Source: Brachionus plicatilis (Eukaryota > Rotifera > Eurotatoria > Ploima > Brachionidae). Taken from it: DNA of 64,000 nucleotides. The DNA is taken from assembly GCA_010279815.1 (NCBI GenBank), contig QEOQ01000479.1, forward strand, positions 269,217 to 333,216, given 5' to 3'. The notes under the pieces were generated by a model. The model was not told the origin of the DNA. It made no database searches and saw nothing but the letters and a program-made list of their open reading frames with translations. Below, in pieces: positions 23,601 through 35,141 of the stretch (positions within the stretch are counted from its first letter, which is position 1; each line of letters starts with the position of its first letter). Both the position numbers and the translations under genes were made by a program.

Positions 23601-26600
23601 TTTTATTTGATTTTTTAAGTAACAACTGAATTAATGAATTAATTTTCTCTTGTAAAAAAATTGCATTTGGATCAATAAAGGCCAAATTTTAAATGATTAA
23701 CAAGAGCTTTTTTCGGATTCTTATTTTAATTATGATTTCGCTCGTTTTCATGTAAGATTCTTAATGAAATATGTTTTTTAATAGTTTAAAAAAGCAACAA
23801 AATGTTCATCATTCACAAATTTAAAAATTATTCAATAATGAATAAATAAATATACGCTAAAAGTTAAAGGACAAAGTTTTTTCAAATTTTTTTCTTCAAT
23901 TTTATAGAGATTTTTAAGATTCAGCTCTTGTTATAAAATTAAAAGAAAAACCCTAAAATTTAATTAATTTTTTTTAATAAAAATTAAATTTCCAATATTT
24001 TTAGCTTTGAGTGTAATTGCACCAATACTGGATTTGACGGATTACTTTGTGAGAACAACATTGACGACTGTCTAAATGTGAACTGTCAGCATGATGCGGC
24101 TTGTATTGATGGAATAAATTCATTTAAATGCGACTGTCATCCTGGCTATGACGGAAAATTCTGCGAAATAGACATTGACGAATGTTTATCCTCACCATGT
24201 GTATACGGTAAATGTTGGCAAAATTCGGACCGTCAAAGTCTAGCCCGTAAGTACCTTCTAAGCAATGGTAGTGCCAATTTCAAAGAATTCGCTGAGCAAA
24301 TCTTGGAAATTTCGCTCAAAATTAATTTCAACTATTCAAATTCAGCTGGGTACTGGTGCCAATGCGAACCAGGATACACGGGTACTTACTGCGAAATGAA
24401 AATAGACGAGTGTCAATCGTCACCTTGTGGTCCCAATGGCAAATGCATAGATCTTATAAATGGATACAGATGTGTTTGTCATCCTGGCTATACAGGCACC
24501 ACTTGTACCCAAAATATCAATGAATGCCAAATGTATTCTCCGTGTGCTAAGAACACTGTCTGCATAGATCTAATACCAGACTATTCAAAAGCAACCAAGT
24601 CTGGTACATTTTACCTGGACGGCTATTATTGTGATTGCAGCAATTTAAATAATGAGCTGTACAAAAAAAATGGAAATCGTGATGTCATTTATGCAGGTCA
24701 GAATTGCACTCTCAAACTTAATGCTTGTCAAAGTCTTAAGTCTAAGTGTCAGCACGACTCGGAATGTCAATCGATTTTGTTCAATTCAACTGAACAGGAC
24801 ATCATGTGTCTTTGCAAACCTGGATACACTGGAAAATACTGCGAATACTCAACTGTATTTCGCATGGATGGAACTTACTTTGTCCAACAGCAGATTGAAG
24901 CTTTGAACGACTCGTTGAGTGTGCAGTTTGAATTTAAGGTTAATTTTTTTGACAGGCAAAGCTATCCATTGATTTATTTTGATCATATGGGAAAACTTTT
25001 GTACCAACTCGAACTTCATCGAGACCACATAGACATAAAAAATGAATTTTTTGGCATTAACAGCAAGATTGGCTTTCTTTACCAAGAATTTGACGAGTCC
25101 TATTTTTCCTATTGGAATCTTTTGCAAATAAAAATTTCAAATGAATTTTTACAAATAACTTATTCTATAAAACAAATACATTTAAATGTGACAAAGTTAA
25201 TTGATTTGAGAAAGCGTTCGGAAGTGTCGGGTCTCAGACCGACAAGTTTTACTTTGGGAAAGTATTTTGGTTCTTCGTTTGGATTGCTCTTTGCCTCCGA
25301 TGATAAACTAGGAAAGGATTTTACAACTCACAGTCTGCTAAGTGATGCTTGTTTTAGGGATTTTAATTTAAATATGAATGTTATATTTAAATCGCTCAAG
25401 CCGGACTATTTAAATTATGACTTTGAATCTAACAATAAAGTCAAGTTTGGATGTAACTTGCGCAATCATGGCATTTTAAATGATTACCAATGTTCAAATG
25501 AAGCAAGGTCATATCAAAATGAAGGCAATTATTGTGAAAATAATTCAACATGTGTCAACAGATGGTTTAATTATGAATGCAAAAATTGTATTTTACCATT
25601 CTATGGCAAAAATTGCAATTACGGTAAGTAAATTTTATCATTTTTTTTTAACATCGTTCATAAGCTAAGTAAAAAGCTTTAGCATCATATCTTTTAAGTT
25701 TCCAATTTTAATACGGAAGTTTACGAGTGACTCGTTTTACATCATCTTGACCAAAATACTAAACAGCCTATAATTTTTGAAGGCTTCTAAAACTTTTTTC
25801 TTTATTGTTGAAATAAAGAATACAAGATAACTTTATTATTATGGTATTTAAAAACCAGACAGCTACCATAGCGAGGTTAGGTCTAGCCTTGCTCCGCAGG
25901 TCTCCTGCTGTAGCTTAAATTATTATTATTATTATTAATAGTTTTTTAATAAACAATTCTTTTTATTATTTTCTATTTATCTTTTTCTTTACCTGTAATG
26001 TCTCTATATATTGTGCGATTAGCTACCATATGCTTCTGAGTCAGCCATCTCCGCAAGCTCGCTTGCTGTAGCTTTTTATTATTATTATTATTAATTCTAT
26101 TATTAAAAATACAAAAACTATTTAAGAACATATCAATAAATATTTTAGCAAAAATGATTTCGAAATTTGGAACCCTTAATAATTCAAAATAATTTGTTCC
26201 TTTAACTGTGCTAAAATTATTTTTTTGATTCTTAGGGTGAGTGTATTTTACTCTTAAATTTTGGAAAAATAACAACTAAAACAAATTTACAATTTTGAAG
26301 TTTTTTAAGTATTCACTCAATGACCAATTGTTCAGAATTACTATCATTTTTTTAAACAAATTGATAAAGTCTAATTGTTATTATTTATTTTCAATTTAAA
26401 CCAAATTTTGGCGTTGATAAAAAAAGTAAATTAATAAAAAAAAAATTATAAACAAAAGAATAAAATTGTTTCTTATTTTTAATTTATCATTATTTTAATA
26501 GTTTATCAGAACACTTATTTGCTCAAATTTTTTTTTTTTTATCCAGATTCCAAAAAAACTTGCAATTTTTACTCTGTTTTTTTATTATTCAAATAATTAA

Positions 26601-29600
26601 TTATATTTGTATATTTGTTACTATATTTAAATAGAATTCAAATATGTTTTCTTTTGATCAGCTATTTTTTAATTTCCGAAAATCAAAATTATTTTTAAAA
26701 TTTTTAAAATTTAATCAAAAAAAATTATTCAAATTTATTTTTTTCAGAGACCACTAGACTGGTTTTTGCCAATCAATATGACAAGACATCAAGACATAGC
26801 GAAGCCTTACTGGACATTGATTTTTCGTTAATTTCATCCCAGCTAAAAGAAAACAACTATTTCCAAATAGAATTTAGCCTACACCGCTTTACAAGAAAGA
26901 ATCAAAATTTGAGCTCTTTTATGAACTTTTTAACTCTCAAGCAAAAAATTTCAAATCCATTGGTGCAAAATTTTTACCAAATTGGTCTTAATTCAGATGG
27001 ATATTTGACCCTACGAAAAATACAACAAAATCATGACTCGAGTCTAAATGAAACATTTCGACTAGTCTGGTCGCTTAAAAATGAGAAAATAAGCTTAAAT
27101 CAGCTGAATACCAGCTACACTAGTCTTTTGGGCTTGAAATTTAATGAGCAATTTGTTCAATTGAATGTAAATCATTCCCATCCGGTCCGGTTCAAACTAA
27201 TTCCCAATCTCAAATTGTACTCGAATCGAATAGAAAAATTTGAAATTAGTAGCATAAAATTCATGAGCAATTTCAGTTCTGGTCATAATTTTTTGATTCA
27301 AAACTTGGTCGTAAATCAAATAAGCTATCACTTTCGATTCATTGAGCCCTATCGATTTGAACTTATTTTATTAGATGAAAAAAATGAGCTAATTTTTAAA
27401 ACAATGAATTTATTTAAAATAAAAAATGTAGCTCTAATAAAAATGAGTCAATTTGGAAACGAATTAGAATTGATAGATAATCTGCAGTGTCCATCAGCTC
27501 AATCAGTCACTGATATATCCAGTAATTTTTCAAAAAAGTAAGTCATTTTTCTAAACTATTTTTTATTTTGAAAATGCAATTACGAACTGAGTTTTTTGAC
27601 TCGTAAAGTAACTTTTTTGCCTCTGAATAGTCACATTCAGTCAGCGCCATTAGTAGAGCTGTGGGCACCACAAATTGTTGAGGACTAGCACACTGTACAT
27701 GATCATCTATTTCATTTTTTGCTTCTACTCCTTTGTAAATTGACTTAAGCAAAAAACGCTCACAGTCTTCTCTGGTTAGGTGGCAAAATTTTTCCAAGAT
27801 TCCCACAGCTCGCCAGTACAATTTAATATTACTCACTCGAACATCAATCATTATATTTTTATAAGTTTTTCCATAAAGAACATGGGCGCCAGTTGAAATG
27901 GCATTCAGTACTAACTTAAGAACAAATTCTTCCAAACATTTTTTGAAATATACCCCCACGTTTTGTTCGGCTTGATCAAAAATTTGATCCAAATTTTCAA
28001 AATTAAGCACCTGAATTCTTTTTGACAAATTTGGTTTGCTTTTTGACAAATTTATTTTGCTCATTTGACAGCTAGTTTGGTCGGCTAAAATTTTTTCTAT
28101 TTCGCTTTGATGGTTTTTTTCTTGAACAAAAATAAAAAGACTTTTGTCAGATTTGAAGTCGTCTAAATTTTCAGTGATATTTGTTGACCAAACTGATTGA
28201 CAATTTTTATAGAATCCTGTCCATTGCTCGTCCATAAAGCTGGACATTTCTAAAAAGCCCTTTATGTCTTTTTTTGAAGAGCCATAAGTCGGCATACATT
28301 CGGACGCATCTACACAGCACAATAAACCCAATCGTTCCGAACTGCTGAAGTAGTTTATAGACCCACCATTGTCCAAATGTCGCAAAGCATCAGCTGATTT
28401 ATCAATAATATCACCAATTTTTGCCGACACTTTATCTGAATAGACACATTGCTTGGCCTTTTTGTAAAAATTTACCAAATTTTGGCAAGATATGTCTTCG
28501 TTGAACAAATTGCCGATTGTTTTTGTCAAAATCAGGTCTAGAATAATTTTTGTAGCTGTGCCACTTTTCATTCTGGTCGATCCAGTAATCGGCTCTGGAC
28601 CTATAATTGGGTTTAGAAGGAAAAAAATTTTTTTTTCCTCTAAATTAATAATTCTTTTCATTAAATCGTAAAAATTTTCGTTCTCTTTGTTTATGGCATG
28701 GGTTTTTCTAGTCATTTCGACTGGGTTAAAGCCGATCAGAGAAAAACCAACAACCCGGGGATCTTTAAGACAGTGGTCAATTTGACCGGCGACAAATGGT
28801 GCCGAAAGACCACAAGTAATTCCGATAAAAACACAAACACTGTTCGGATGCTGGTCAAGTATATTTTTAAGCTTTTCAGCACCAATGTTTGGTTTGTCCT
28901 CCACTGCTTCAACCGAGTTTACCAAAGCGTATTCGTCCCCAGCGATTATGTAGTCACACAAGTCATAATTTATCTCTTTTAGTTTTGATTTAATATAATG
29001 TGAAAAAGTTTGGCTACAAAGATAAGCCAATCTGCCAGAAGTTCCGCATCCGCTCAGAATAATTTTAAAACGTTGGTTCGGATTTTTTAATTGAAGACCA
29101 ACTTGATCACCAATCAATACTGATAAATTTATTATTCTGTTTAAAATTGACAGATCATTCTCAATTCCATCTGATTTAACTTCTTTGCTGAGTTCACTGC
29201 CGGAAAAAATTTCCTCATCTGTCTGAGATAGTAGGGACAAAATTTGCTCGCCATTCGAACATAAATCAATGTTTTCAGTGATGCTGTTTGCCATTTCTGT
29301 GACTGGTGTTCCATTTTTAACTATAAAATCCTCAACTAGTCTCCTATTCAAACTAACCATTTTTTTTTTCAAAGAAAATGCTTTGAGAGCTTGAGTCTAA
29401 GGTTTCAAGATAGCTTCAAATTATCTAATCTAATAAAAGTAAACTGCGAACTAAAGCCTTATGCAAGCGGGCCAAATAACAATCAACAATACTTTTCGAC
29501 ATGTAATTTTATTTTGAAAAATTTAAATAAAATTTTAATTTTTTATTCAATTTTAAAGGTGAAAATTATGGAGTGATCAAACGTCGTTTGTCTAACAAAT

Positions 29601-32600
29601 CCACCATTGCTAGCTACATAACATATTTTTTTGATTTTGACACGGAAAGTCAAGAAAAATTAAGGGCCAAGTTCGGTCCATTTCTGACTGCAAATGAGAC
29701 TTTGGCGCTGATAAATGTGTCCAAACAAAGAAGAATTTCACTGCTGCAAGACATCGACTTTTACTCTTTTTCATTTGATTTGTCTTTGTCTCAAAAACTA
29801 CAAGGCCACTTCACCACCAAAACAAATTTGTTTACTCTAAATTCCTTGGATGATTTGACTTCCAATAAAATTTTCCTTTTCGGCCTCAATCTATACATAA
29901 GCAATAAACAAGGTTTGTCCAAGTACCAATTCGAAATTTTTACCAGCAAGCAATCAATAAAGAGCCAAGCTCTTGAACTACCAGACTTGGTAAATGTAAA
30001 TCTAACATTTACATTCAAGTCGATTGAATTAAGGTTAGGGCACAATTTGACTCATTCGATTAGACTGACTGATCAATACTTTGATTTATTTATTCATCTG
30101 CTTCTAAAAGCTTACGGATCGTTTCAGTTGAATGTGAACCGAGAGGAAGAGCTGCGCACCAAGGCTCACAGCTATTTAGGCTCATGTATTTCAAATTTAA
30201 AGCTATTGACCACAAATGACAACAAAAATTTCAACCACTATGATCTCATTGGGCAAACAAAGTCTATTGTCATGACCAAAAATGGACCAAGTTTTGATTC
30301 TTCTTGCGATTTGGAGCCATTCAGTTCAAAAAAAGAAATGTTGGATTTTGACTTGGTGCCCGAGAATTGCTATTTGGTGACTGAGTTTGATGTGATTGAG
30401 AACAGAAATGTTAAGGACACTTTTGATTGTCAGTGTGATACAGTGAGGGGAGATTGTTCATATAATTTTTGGTTAGGCTTCGAGCAGCGGAACAGAATTA
30501 CAAACAGAAAAGAGCTCGAAAATGAAGAAGAATTTCATGGTTGTGCTGAATCGAACGAGTACGCTTGTTTTAATAATGGAACATGTGTGGATAATTATTA
30601 TACTAATTTGGATAATAGAAGAGAAAGTTATCGTTGTTTGTGCCGGGATTCGTACACTGGCAAAAGGTACTGATAATTTTAATTAATAAAAAAATTAGAA
30701 AAAAGTATTTAATTAGAAAATTAAGCGTTTATAATGATAACTTTGTGGCTATTTTTTGAGTTTTTTTTTTATAAATTTGTGTAGGCCTTAGTGATCAAAA
30801 ACATTTTTTTTATTTTTTATTTTTTTTTTGAAGATGTGAACGATTCGATCCGTGTTTGAAAAGTTCTTGCTCAGTTAACTCAACATGTGAGCCTAAATTA
30901 ATGGACAATGATCGAATTGGCTACCAATGCAAGTGCTTCCAAGGATTTCTAGGCCGAAATTGCAACATTAAAGTAAATATTTAAAAATGAATCTAATTTT
31001 ATCTAATTAGATACAAAAATTTCAAAAATTAAACCTTAAAAATTTTCTATTTTGGAAAAATTTAATTGTCACATAAAATAATTATTCAAGATTAAAGCTA
31101 TTAAAAAATCATTAAAAAATATTTTTTATCTAATCAAAAATGTCATTTAATCAAAAATGAAGATAACTCCGTCTTATTATCAATTATTTTTTTAATGAGT
31201 TTTACAATTTTTTTACACTCAAATCATCTTATGTTATGGATCTTTTTTTTGTACATCATTTTTATTTCGTGCTTTCTAATTAAGATTGAATAACAATTCC
31301 AAGTTTTTAATTAGACTTATTACCGTATGCCCTTGCGAAGGAATAAAAATTTTATTTTATATTTTGAAATGTTTGAAAAAATTAGAAATTGGTTGTATTT
31401 TTTTTTTATTTTCTTCTTCTTATATTTTTTAACTTTTACCAATTATTTTCATTTAAAAGAGGTCATTTTAATCAGAGATGAATCAAAGTTAGAAAAAAGC
31501 CAAAAAAAAATTTCGTTTTGAGTTCCTAGAATTTACACAATTATAGTTTAAAAATGTACAATTGATTAAAATCCAGAACATAAAATTAATAATAAATTTA
31601 AAAAAATAAATTAATTAAAATTCCGATAAAGTGTTAAAAATCAGATGATTTTAACATTGAATCGATAGTCACTTATGGTTTAGATCAGATTTTTAGTTAA
31701 GAAGTTTTTTTCAGAGTCCAATTCATCTGAAAATTTATATTAATTTTGAAAGATTTTTTAAATGATCAAAAATATCAACCATTTATTTAGATTTTTTAAT
31801 TAAAAATTTTAAAAAAAAATAAAAAATACCTTTTTTTTTCTAAAGCTGGATCAAACATGTTTAGGAAAGCCATGTAAGAACGGAGCAACTTGTATAAATA
31901 TCACTTCATATGACGAAGAGAGCGTAAGACATTAAAAGAATTTTTAAGATGATCAGATTAAAATTTAATTTCTTAAGTTGTCATATGAATGCATGTGTCC
32001 TTTGGGCTATGAAGGCAAGCAATGTGACAAAAAAATAGACTATTGCTTTTTGTATCAGCCATGCAAAAATGATGCAATTTGCAGCAATAAAGAAATGACC
32101 GACTCACGGTTGTATGAATGCAAATGTACTGAAGGATGGAAAGGCATCAATTGTACCCAAGATATCGACGAATGCGCAGTTATGGATACACAAAAAACTG
32201 TTCAATGCTCAGGAAACGGTTACTGTATTAACATTGCAGGATCATACAAATGTAAATGCAGTGATTTGTTCTTTGGTAAAAACTGCGAATTAGTCCATGC
32301 TTGTCAGGACAGTGAATTGCCTTGTCAAAATGGTGGCATATGCATAGTAGTTGGAAATATAGAAGAAAACAAATATTCGTGTCGTTGTCCTTTAGGCTAC
32401 GCTGGCATTAATTGCTCATTCAAAACTTGTGACTCAAAACCATGTGAACATGAATCTGTTTGCTCAATGGAGAACGCAACTAGCTTTAAGTGTAATTGTA
32501 CAAATACAGGCTTTGCGGGACAAAGATGTGAAAATTTGATCGATTATGCCGAGTGTAGGCAGCAGACTTGCTTTGGAAATATGACATGTGATTCAAATAG

Positions 32601-32923
32601 ATGCGATTGCAATTCAATAGATTGTGAAAAAGTAATTTTAATATTAGAATTTCTTATCAATTTATTAAAAACAAAAAATTTAAATAAAGATATTTTTGCA
32701 AATGAAATCGCGGCCTAGAGAAATAGTGTATCATTTAGTTATTTGGCCATTATTAGTAATAATGGTCTCTTTGCTAATAATATTATTCTCCATATTCGCC
32801 ATGAGAATAAAAAAGAGCCGTGCAACACGGGGTACATACAGCCCGAGTCGTCACGAACAGCAAGCATCGCGAATCGAATTTAACATGGATCTTAAGATAC
32901 CGCCTGAAGAGAGACTTATATAG
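20696..32923 (+). CDS. crb: Crumbs, apical polarity transmembrane protein
   Basis: Crumbs sets the apical membrane of epithelia and anchors the Pals1/Patj/Par6 complex. Exons: 20696-21375, 24005-25623, 26748-27537, about 29390-29502, 29559-30666, 30834-30972, 31846-31923, 31978-32631 and 32690-32923. All phases agree, giving about 1804 residues. Order: signal peptide (MMEIVALILLCLQLGAQA), nine EGF modules, LamG1 (about 510-690), an EGF, LamG2 (exon 3), a linker exon, LamG3 (exon 5), six to seven more EGFs and one degenerate Cys cluster, one membrane helix (about 1740-1765) and a 39-residue tail. The tail is diagnostic: RATRGTYSPSRHE is the FERM-binding motif and the end ERLI is the PDZ ligand for Pals1/Par6. 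The start of exon 4 could be 29390, 29396 or 29402; all keep frame. The last acceptor (32688-32689) lacks a pyrimidine tract. Intron 1 carries a MITE and a LINE relic; intron 3 carries the GCKR gene. Confidence 0.95.
21558..22311. mobile_element. Long-TIR foldback MITE in crumbs intron 1
   Basis: Inverted ends of about 120 bp (21558-21675 and 22190-22311) are roughly 90% alike. Both begin AGTTTAA, then CGGGTCTAGTGG, then AATATGTGAACAATTGTTCAC, and both end inward at TTTGGTGACCA. The middle is AT-rich without an ORF. I could not identify a clean target duplication. The 6-8 bp GTGAAC/GTTCAC words also occur in the hairpin at 37838-37904. Confidence 0.85.
22380..22600 (-). pseudogene. LINE ORF2 C-terminal relic (minus strand)
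   Basis: The minus strand reads SSQV, stop, NVVVSKFTKSFKTALDKL, and ends LRLSTC then stop. The better preserved copy at 34345-35141 ends FKMTLDKF ... LRQSTC then stop, so the two belong to one CR1-like family. Internal stops show it is dead. It abuts the MITE inside crumbs intron 1. The rest of the intron to 24004 is AT-rich with nothing seen. Confidence 0.6.
25860..25946 (+). repeat. Retroelement 3' tail with structured stem-loop, copy A
   Basis: AGCTAC at the left pairs with GTAGCT at the right. Inside are stems GGTTAG/CTAGCC and GCAGG-TCT-CCTGC, then a (TTA)n tail. The layout (closing stem, two arms, microsatellite) is that of a LINE or SINE 3' recognition structure. It lies in crumbs intron 2, and copy B follows at 26021. 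I know of no named family that matches. Confidence 0.6.
26021..26094 (+). repeat. Retroelement 3' tail with structured stem-loop, copy B
   Basis: Second copy of the 25860 structure: AGCTACCATA ... CTCCGCAAGCTCGCTTGCTG ... TAGCT, then (TTA)n. The inner arm is GCAAGC-TC-GCTTGC here against GCAGG-TCT-CCTGC in copy A, so both sides of the stem changed together while pairing was kept. Confidence 0.6.
27543..29360 (-). CDS. gckr: Glucokinase regulatory protein (GCKR), intronless and nested
   Basis: GCKR binds hexokinase IV under control of fructose phosphates, and descends from the sugar-phosphate isomerase (SIS)/MurQ family. A single open frame of 605 residues (human protein is about 625) starts at the ATG at 29360; an in-frame TTG four codons upstream is unlikely to be used. 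Family marks: LSGCGTSGRLAYL (SIS1 phosphosugar loop), GITCGLSAPFVAGQ, LNPIIGPEPITGSTRMKSGT, a second SIS region with SECMPTYG, and the C-terminal STGAHVLYGK ... VSNIKLYWRA lid region. It lies wholly inside crumbs intron 3 (27538-29389) on the opposite strand. Its stop is 5 nt from the crumbs donor and its ATG about 29 nt from the next crumbs acceptor, so both UTRs must run antisense to crumbs exons. Minus-strand AATAAA signals occur inside crumbs exon 3 near 27366 and 27409. The lack of introns suggests retrocopy origin or intron loss. Confidence 0.93.
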   Translation of the reverse strand: MVSLNRRLVEDFIVKNGTPVTEMANSITENIDLCSNGEQILSLLSQTDEEIFSGSELSKEVKSDGIENDLSILNRIINLSVLIGDQVGLQLKNPNQRFKIILSGCGTSGRLAYLCSQTFSHYIKSKLKEINYDLCDYIIAGDEYALVNSVEAVEDKPNIGAEKLKNILDQHPNSVCVFIGITCGLSAPFVAGQIDHCLKDPRVVGFSLIGFNPVEMTRKTHAINKENENFYDLMKRIINLEEKKIFFLLNPIIGPEPITGSTRMKSGTATKIILDLILTKTIGNLFNEDISCQNLVNFYKKAKQCVYSDKVSAKIGDIIDKSADALRHLDNGGSINYFSSSERLGLLCCVDASECMPTYGSSKKDIKGFLEMSSFMDEQWTGFYKNCQSVWSTNITENLDDFKSDKSLFIFVQEKNHQSEIEKILADQTSCQMSKINLSKSKPNLSKRIQVLNFENLDQIFDQAEQNVGVYFKKCLEEFVLKLVLNAISTGAHVLYGKTYKNIMIDVRVSNIKLYWRAVGILEKFCHLTREDCERFLLKSIYKGVEAKNEIDDHVQCASPQQFVVPTALLMALTECDYSEAKKLLYESKNSVRNCIFKIKNSLEK

Positions 32924-34344
32924 CCAATTTATCCAATTTCTAAGTCTCCGGTATAGATTGTGTAAAATTTTAGAATTAAACAATACAACGAAATTTTATT
33001 TTTATGTAAAATTTTATCTAGTTTTTTTTTATTTGATTAAATTTTAAATTTTTTTCGTATCAAAAATTGGTATTTAACAAAATTAAAAGCTGATATGAAA
33101 TGTTAATTTTGTGCTTTAATTTCTAACAAAAATATTGTCCCATACTAGATTCTGTTAATTTTCTTGAGATTTTATTTGTTAGGATCTTTTCATAAATTAA
33201 ATTCTAAGCATATATTTTATCAGGGATTAAATTAAATTTTTTTATATAGTGTTTAAAATTTTTGTATATTTTTTTTTATTAGAATGAAATGAAATTTGAG
33301 ATTTTGTTTTTTTAATAAATTTTTGCAATCTGATTTTTCAATTCATTTTAAAAAAAAATCTGAAATAGACTTAATCGTAAAAATGCAAACAATTAAACCG
33401 ATCTGACTGGACAATTAAGTCGATAGTCTCACTCGTAAACCCTCGAGCAGCATTATGATACCGATGTCCCAGAAAATAAACAGCATTTTTTTAAGTCAAT
33501 TTAAAAATTAATTAAATCGAAGCTTTCAGTATTAAATTTAGGGTTTGATCAACAATTATTAAATTTGTAATTAAATTTTACGTTTAAAAGTACAAATTAT
33601 TTACTAATCGAAAAAAAAAAAATTTTAAAACGATTTTTAAAACTTTGGAAAAATACTAAGGACAAATTTGTGAAGTATTGTCACTAATTAACTCCAGAGT
33701 TAAAAATCGAATTTATTGATTTATTGTGACACCGTCCTAAATGAATCTAAGTTCAAATTTTTGAAACAACATTTGATAAGAATTGAGAAAAAATAATCTC
33801 GTTTTAATTAGTATTAGTGCAGCGTTCTTTTAATCAATTTTAATTCATAACAAAAAATAAATGTAAAGAATGATTATTTTTAGGAAGATACAAATTAGTA
33901 TATTAATAGTAGAAGTTTATTAAAAATTATTTTTAAAAAAAGTCCACTAAATTTGATTTAACTACTGTCTAGTTTACTAAAATTAAATCTATCTGAAAAA
34001 CCTTTTCAATTTATTTTCAATATAGAAAAAAAATCAAAAATATTTTCCATTTGTTTTTTAATTGTTCTCAAGATTTTATCCAAAATTAAAATAAATTTGA
34101 TTTAACATACCATTTTTTTATATTTAAATTTAAATAATCATTATCTGCTAAATGCATTGTTAATTATAGATAAAATGATAGATAAAATTTAAGCTTCAAA
34201 AAACTTCTTTCAGAAAATTGTTAATTTAAAAAAATAAGAATTTTAATTTGATCAAATTTTTTTTATTAAATTTATGACCGAAACAAATTTTCTATCATTT
34301 TAGTTTTAAATTCACTAAAATTTAATAAATTTAAATAAATCAGT
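32924..34344. other. AT-rich intergenic DNA, no gene seen
   Basis: It holds the crumbs 3'UTR; AATTAAA-type signals lie shortly after the stop. Beyond that only AT-rich sequence is visible, up to the LINE fragment. Confidence 0.55.
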
Positions 34345-35141
34345 ATGGGACTGTGTGCTAACAAATGTAAAGTAATGCATTTCGGCAGACTAAATGAAAG
34401 GCATACATATACACAAAAAGCAACAGGAATGTTATACTAGCGACCACAGATTGTGAAAAGGATCTTGGAGTGATGGTTTCATCAGATTTAAAGTGGACCA
34501 GCCAATTGAAAAGTGCTTGTGCGAGTAGGGTACTTGGAATGCTAAAGCGAACATTTACAAGTAGAGAGGAAAGACTGTGGGTAAGATTGTATATATCCAT
34601 GGTGAGACCCCACCTAGATTACGCAGTGCAGGTTTGGAATCCAAGAATGAAAATGGATGTGAATGCGTTGGAAAAGGTGCAAGAGAGGGCAACAAAAATA
34701 CCTTTGTCTGTAAGAAACATTCCGTATGAAATGAGGCTGACAAAATTAGGACTGACAAAGCTGAGTAAAAGAAGAGTGAGAAGGGACTTGATTGAAATGT
34801 ACAAATTAGTGAATGGAAAAGAAATGATAAGCTTGGTCAAGAATCTAGTGAATAAATCAGAAAACAAGGGACCAGCCGGGGCGTTTAGAGGAAAAAGCAT
34901 CAGAGTCCAGAGAGAAAGTTTCCCAGCTCAAATTAGAAACGATTTTGCGGCTGCAGTAAGTGCCAGACATGTATTTTTCTCAAACAGAGTAGTTCCGCAT
35001 TTGAATAAGCTGCCAGAAAGTGTGGTGAAATCCAATTCAACCGCTAATTTTAAAATGACTTTAGATAAGTTCACTGGAATCGGCTGCTACAGCTCTACAC
35101 GGCCAATTGGCGGTGATGGGCTCAGACAATCTACATGTTAG
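34345..35141 (+). pseudogene. 5'-truncated CR1-like LINE, ORF2 C-terminal third
   Basis: The first frame reads GLCANKCKVMHFGRLNERHT, then a 1-nt frameshift near 34420 leads to ILATTDCEKDLGVMVSSDLK. The last 223 codons (34470-35141) are open: LGMLKRTF, LYISMVRPHLDYAVQVWNP, LEKVQERATK, YEMRLTKLGL and KRRVRRDLIEMYK, ending LRQSTC. This is the thumb and C-terminal region of non-LTR reverse transcriptases of the CR1/Rex type. The palm with its catalytic Asp pair and the endonuclease are missing. The 3' side has TACTAC-type short repeats (35154-35175). It is more GC-rich than its surroundings, so it inserted relatively recently. Confidence 0.88.

Noticed and set aside
32696..32983. Extra frames over the crumbs tail exon on both strands
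   Set aside because: The FERM-binding and ERLI motifs fix the true frame.
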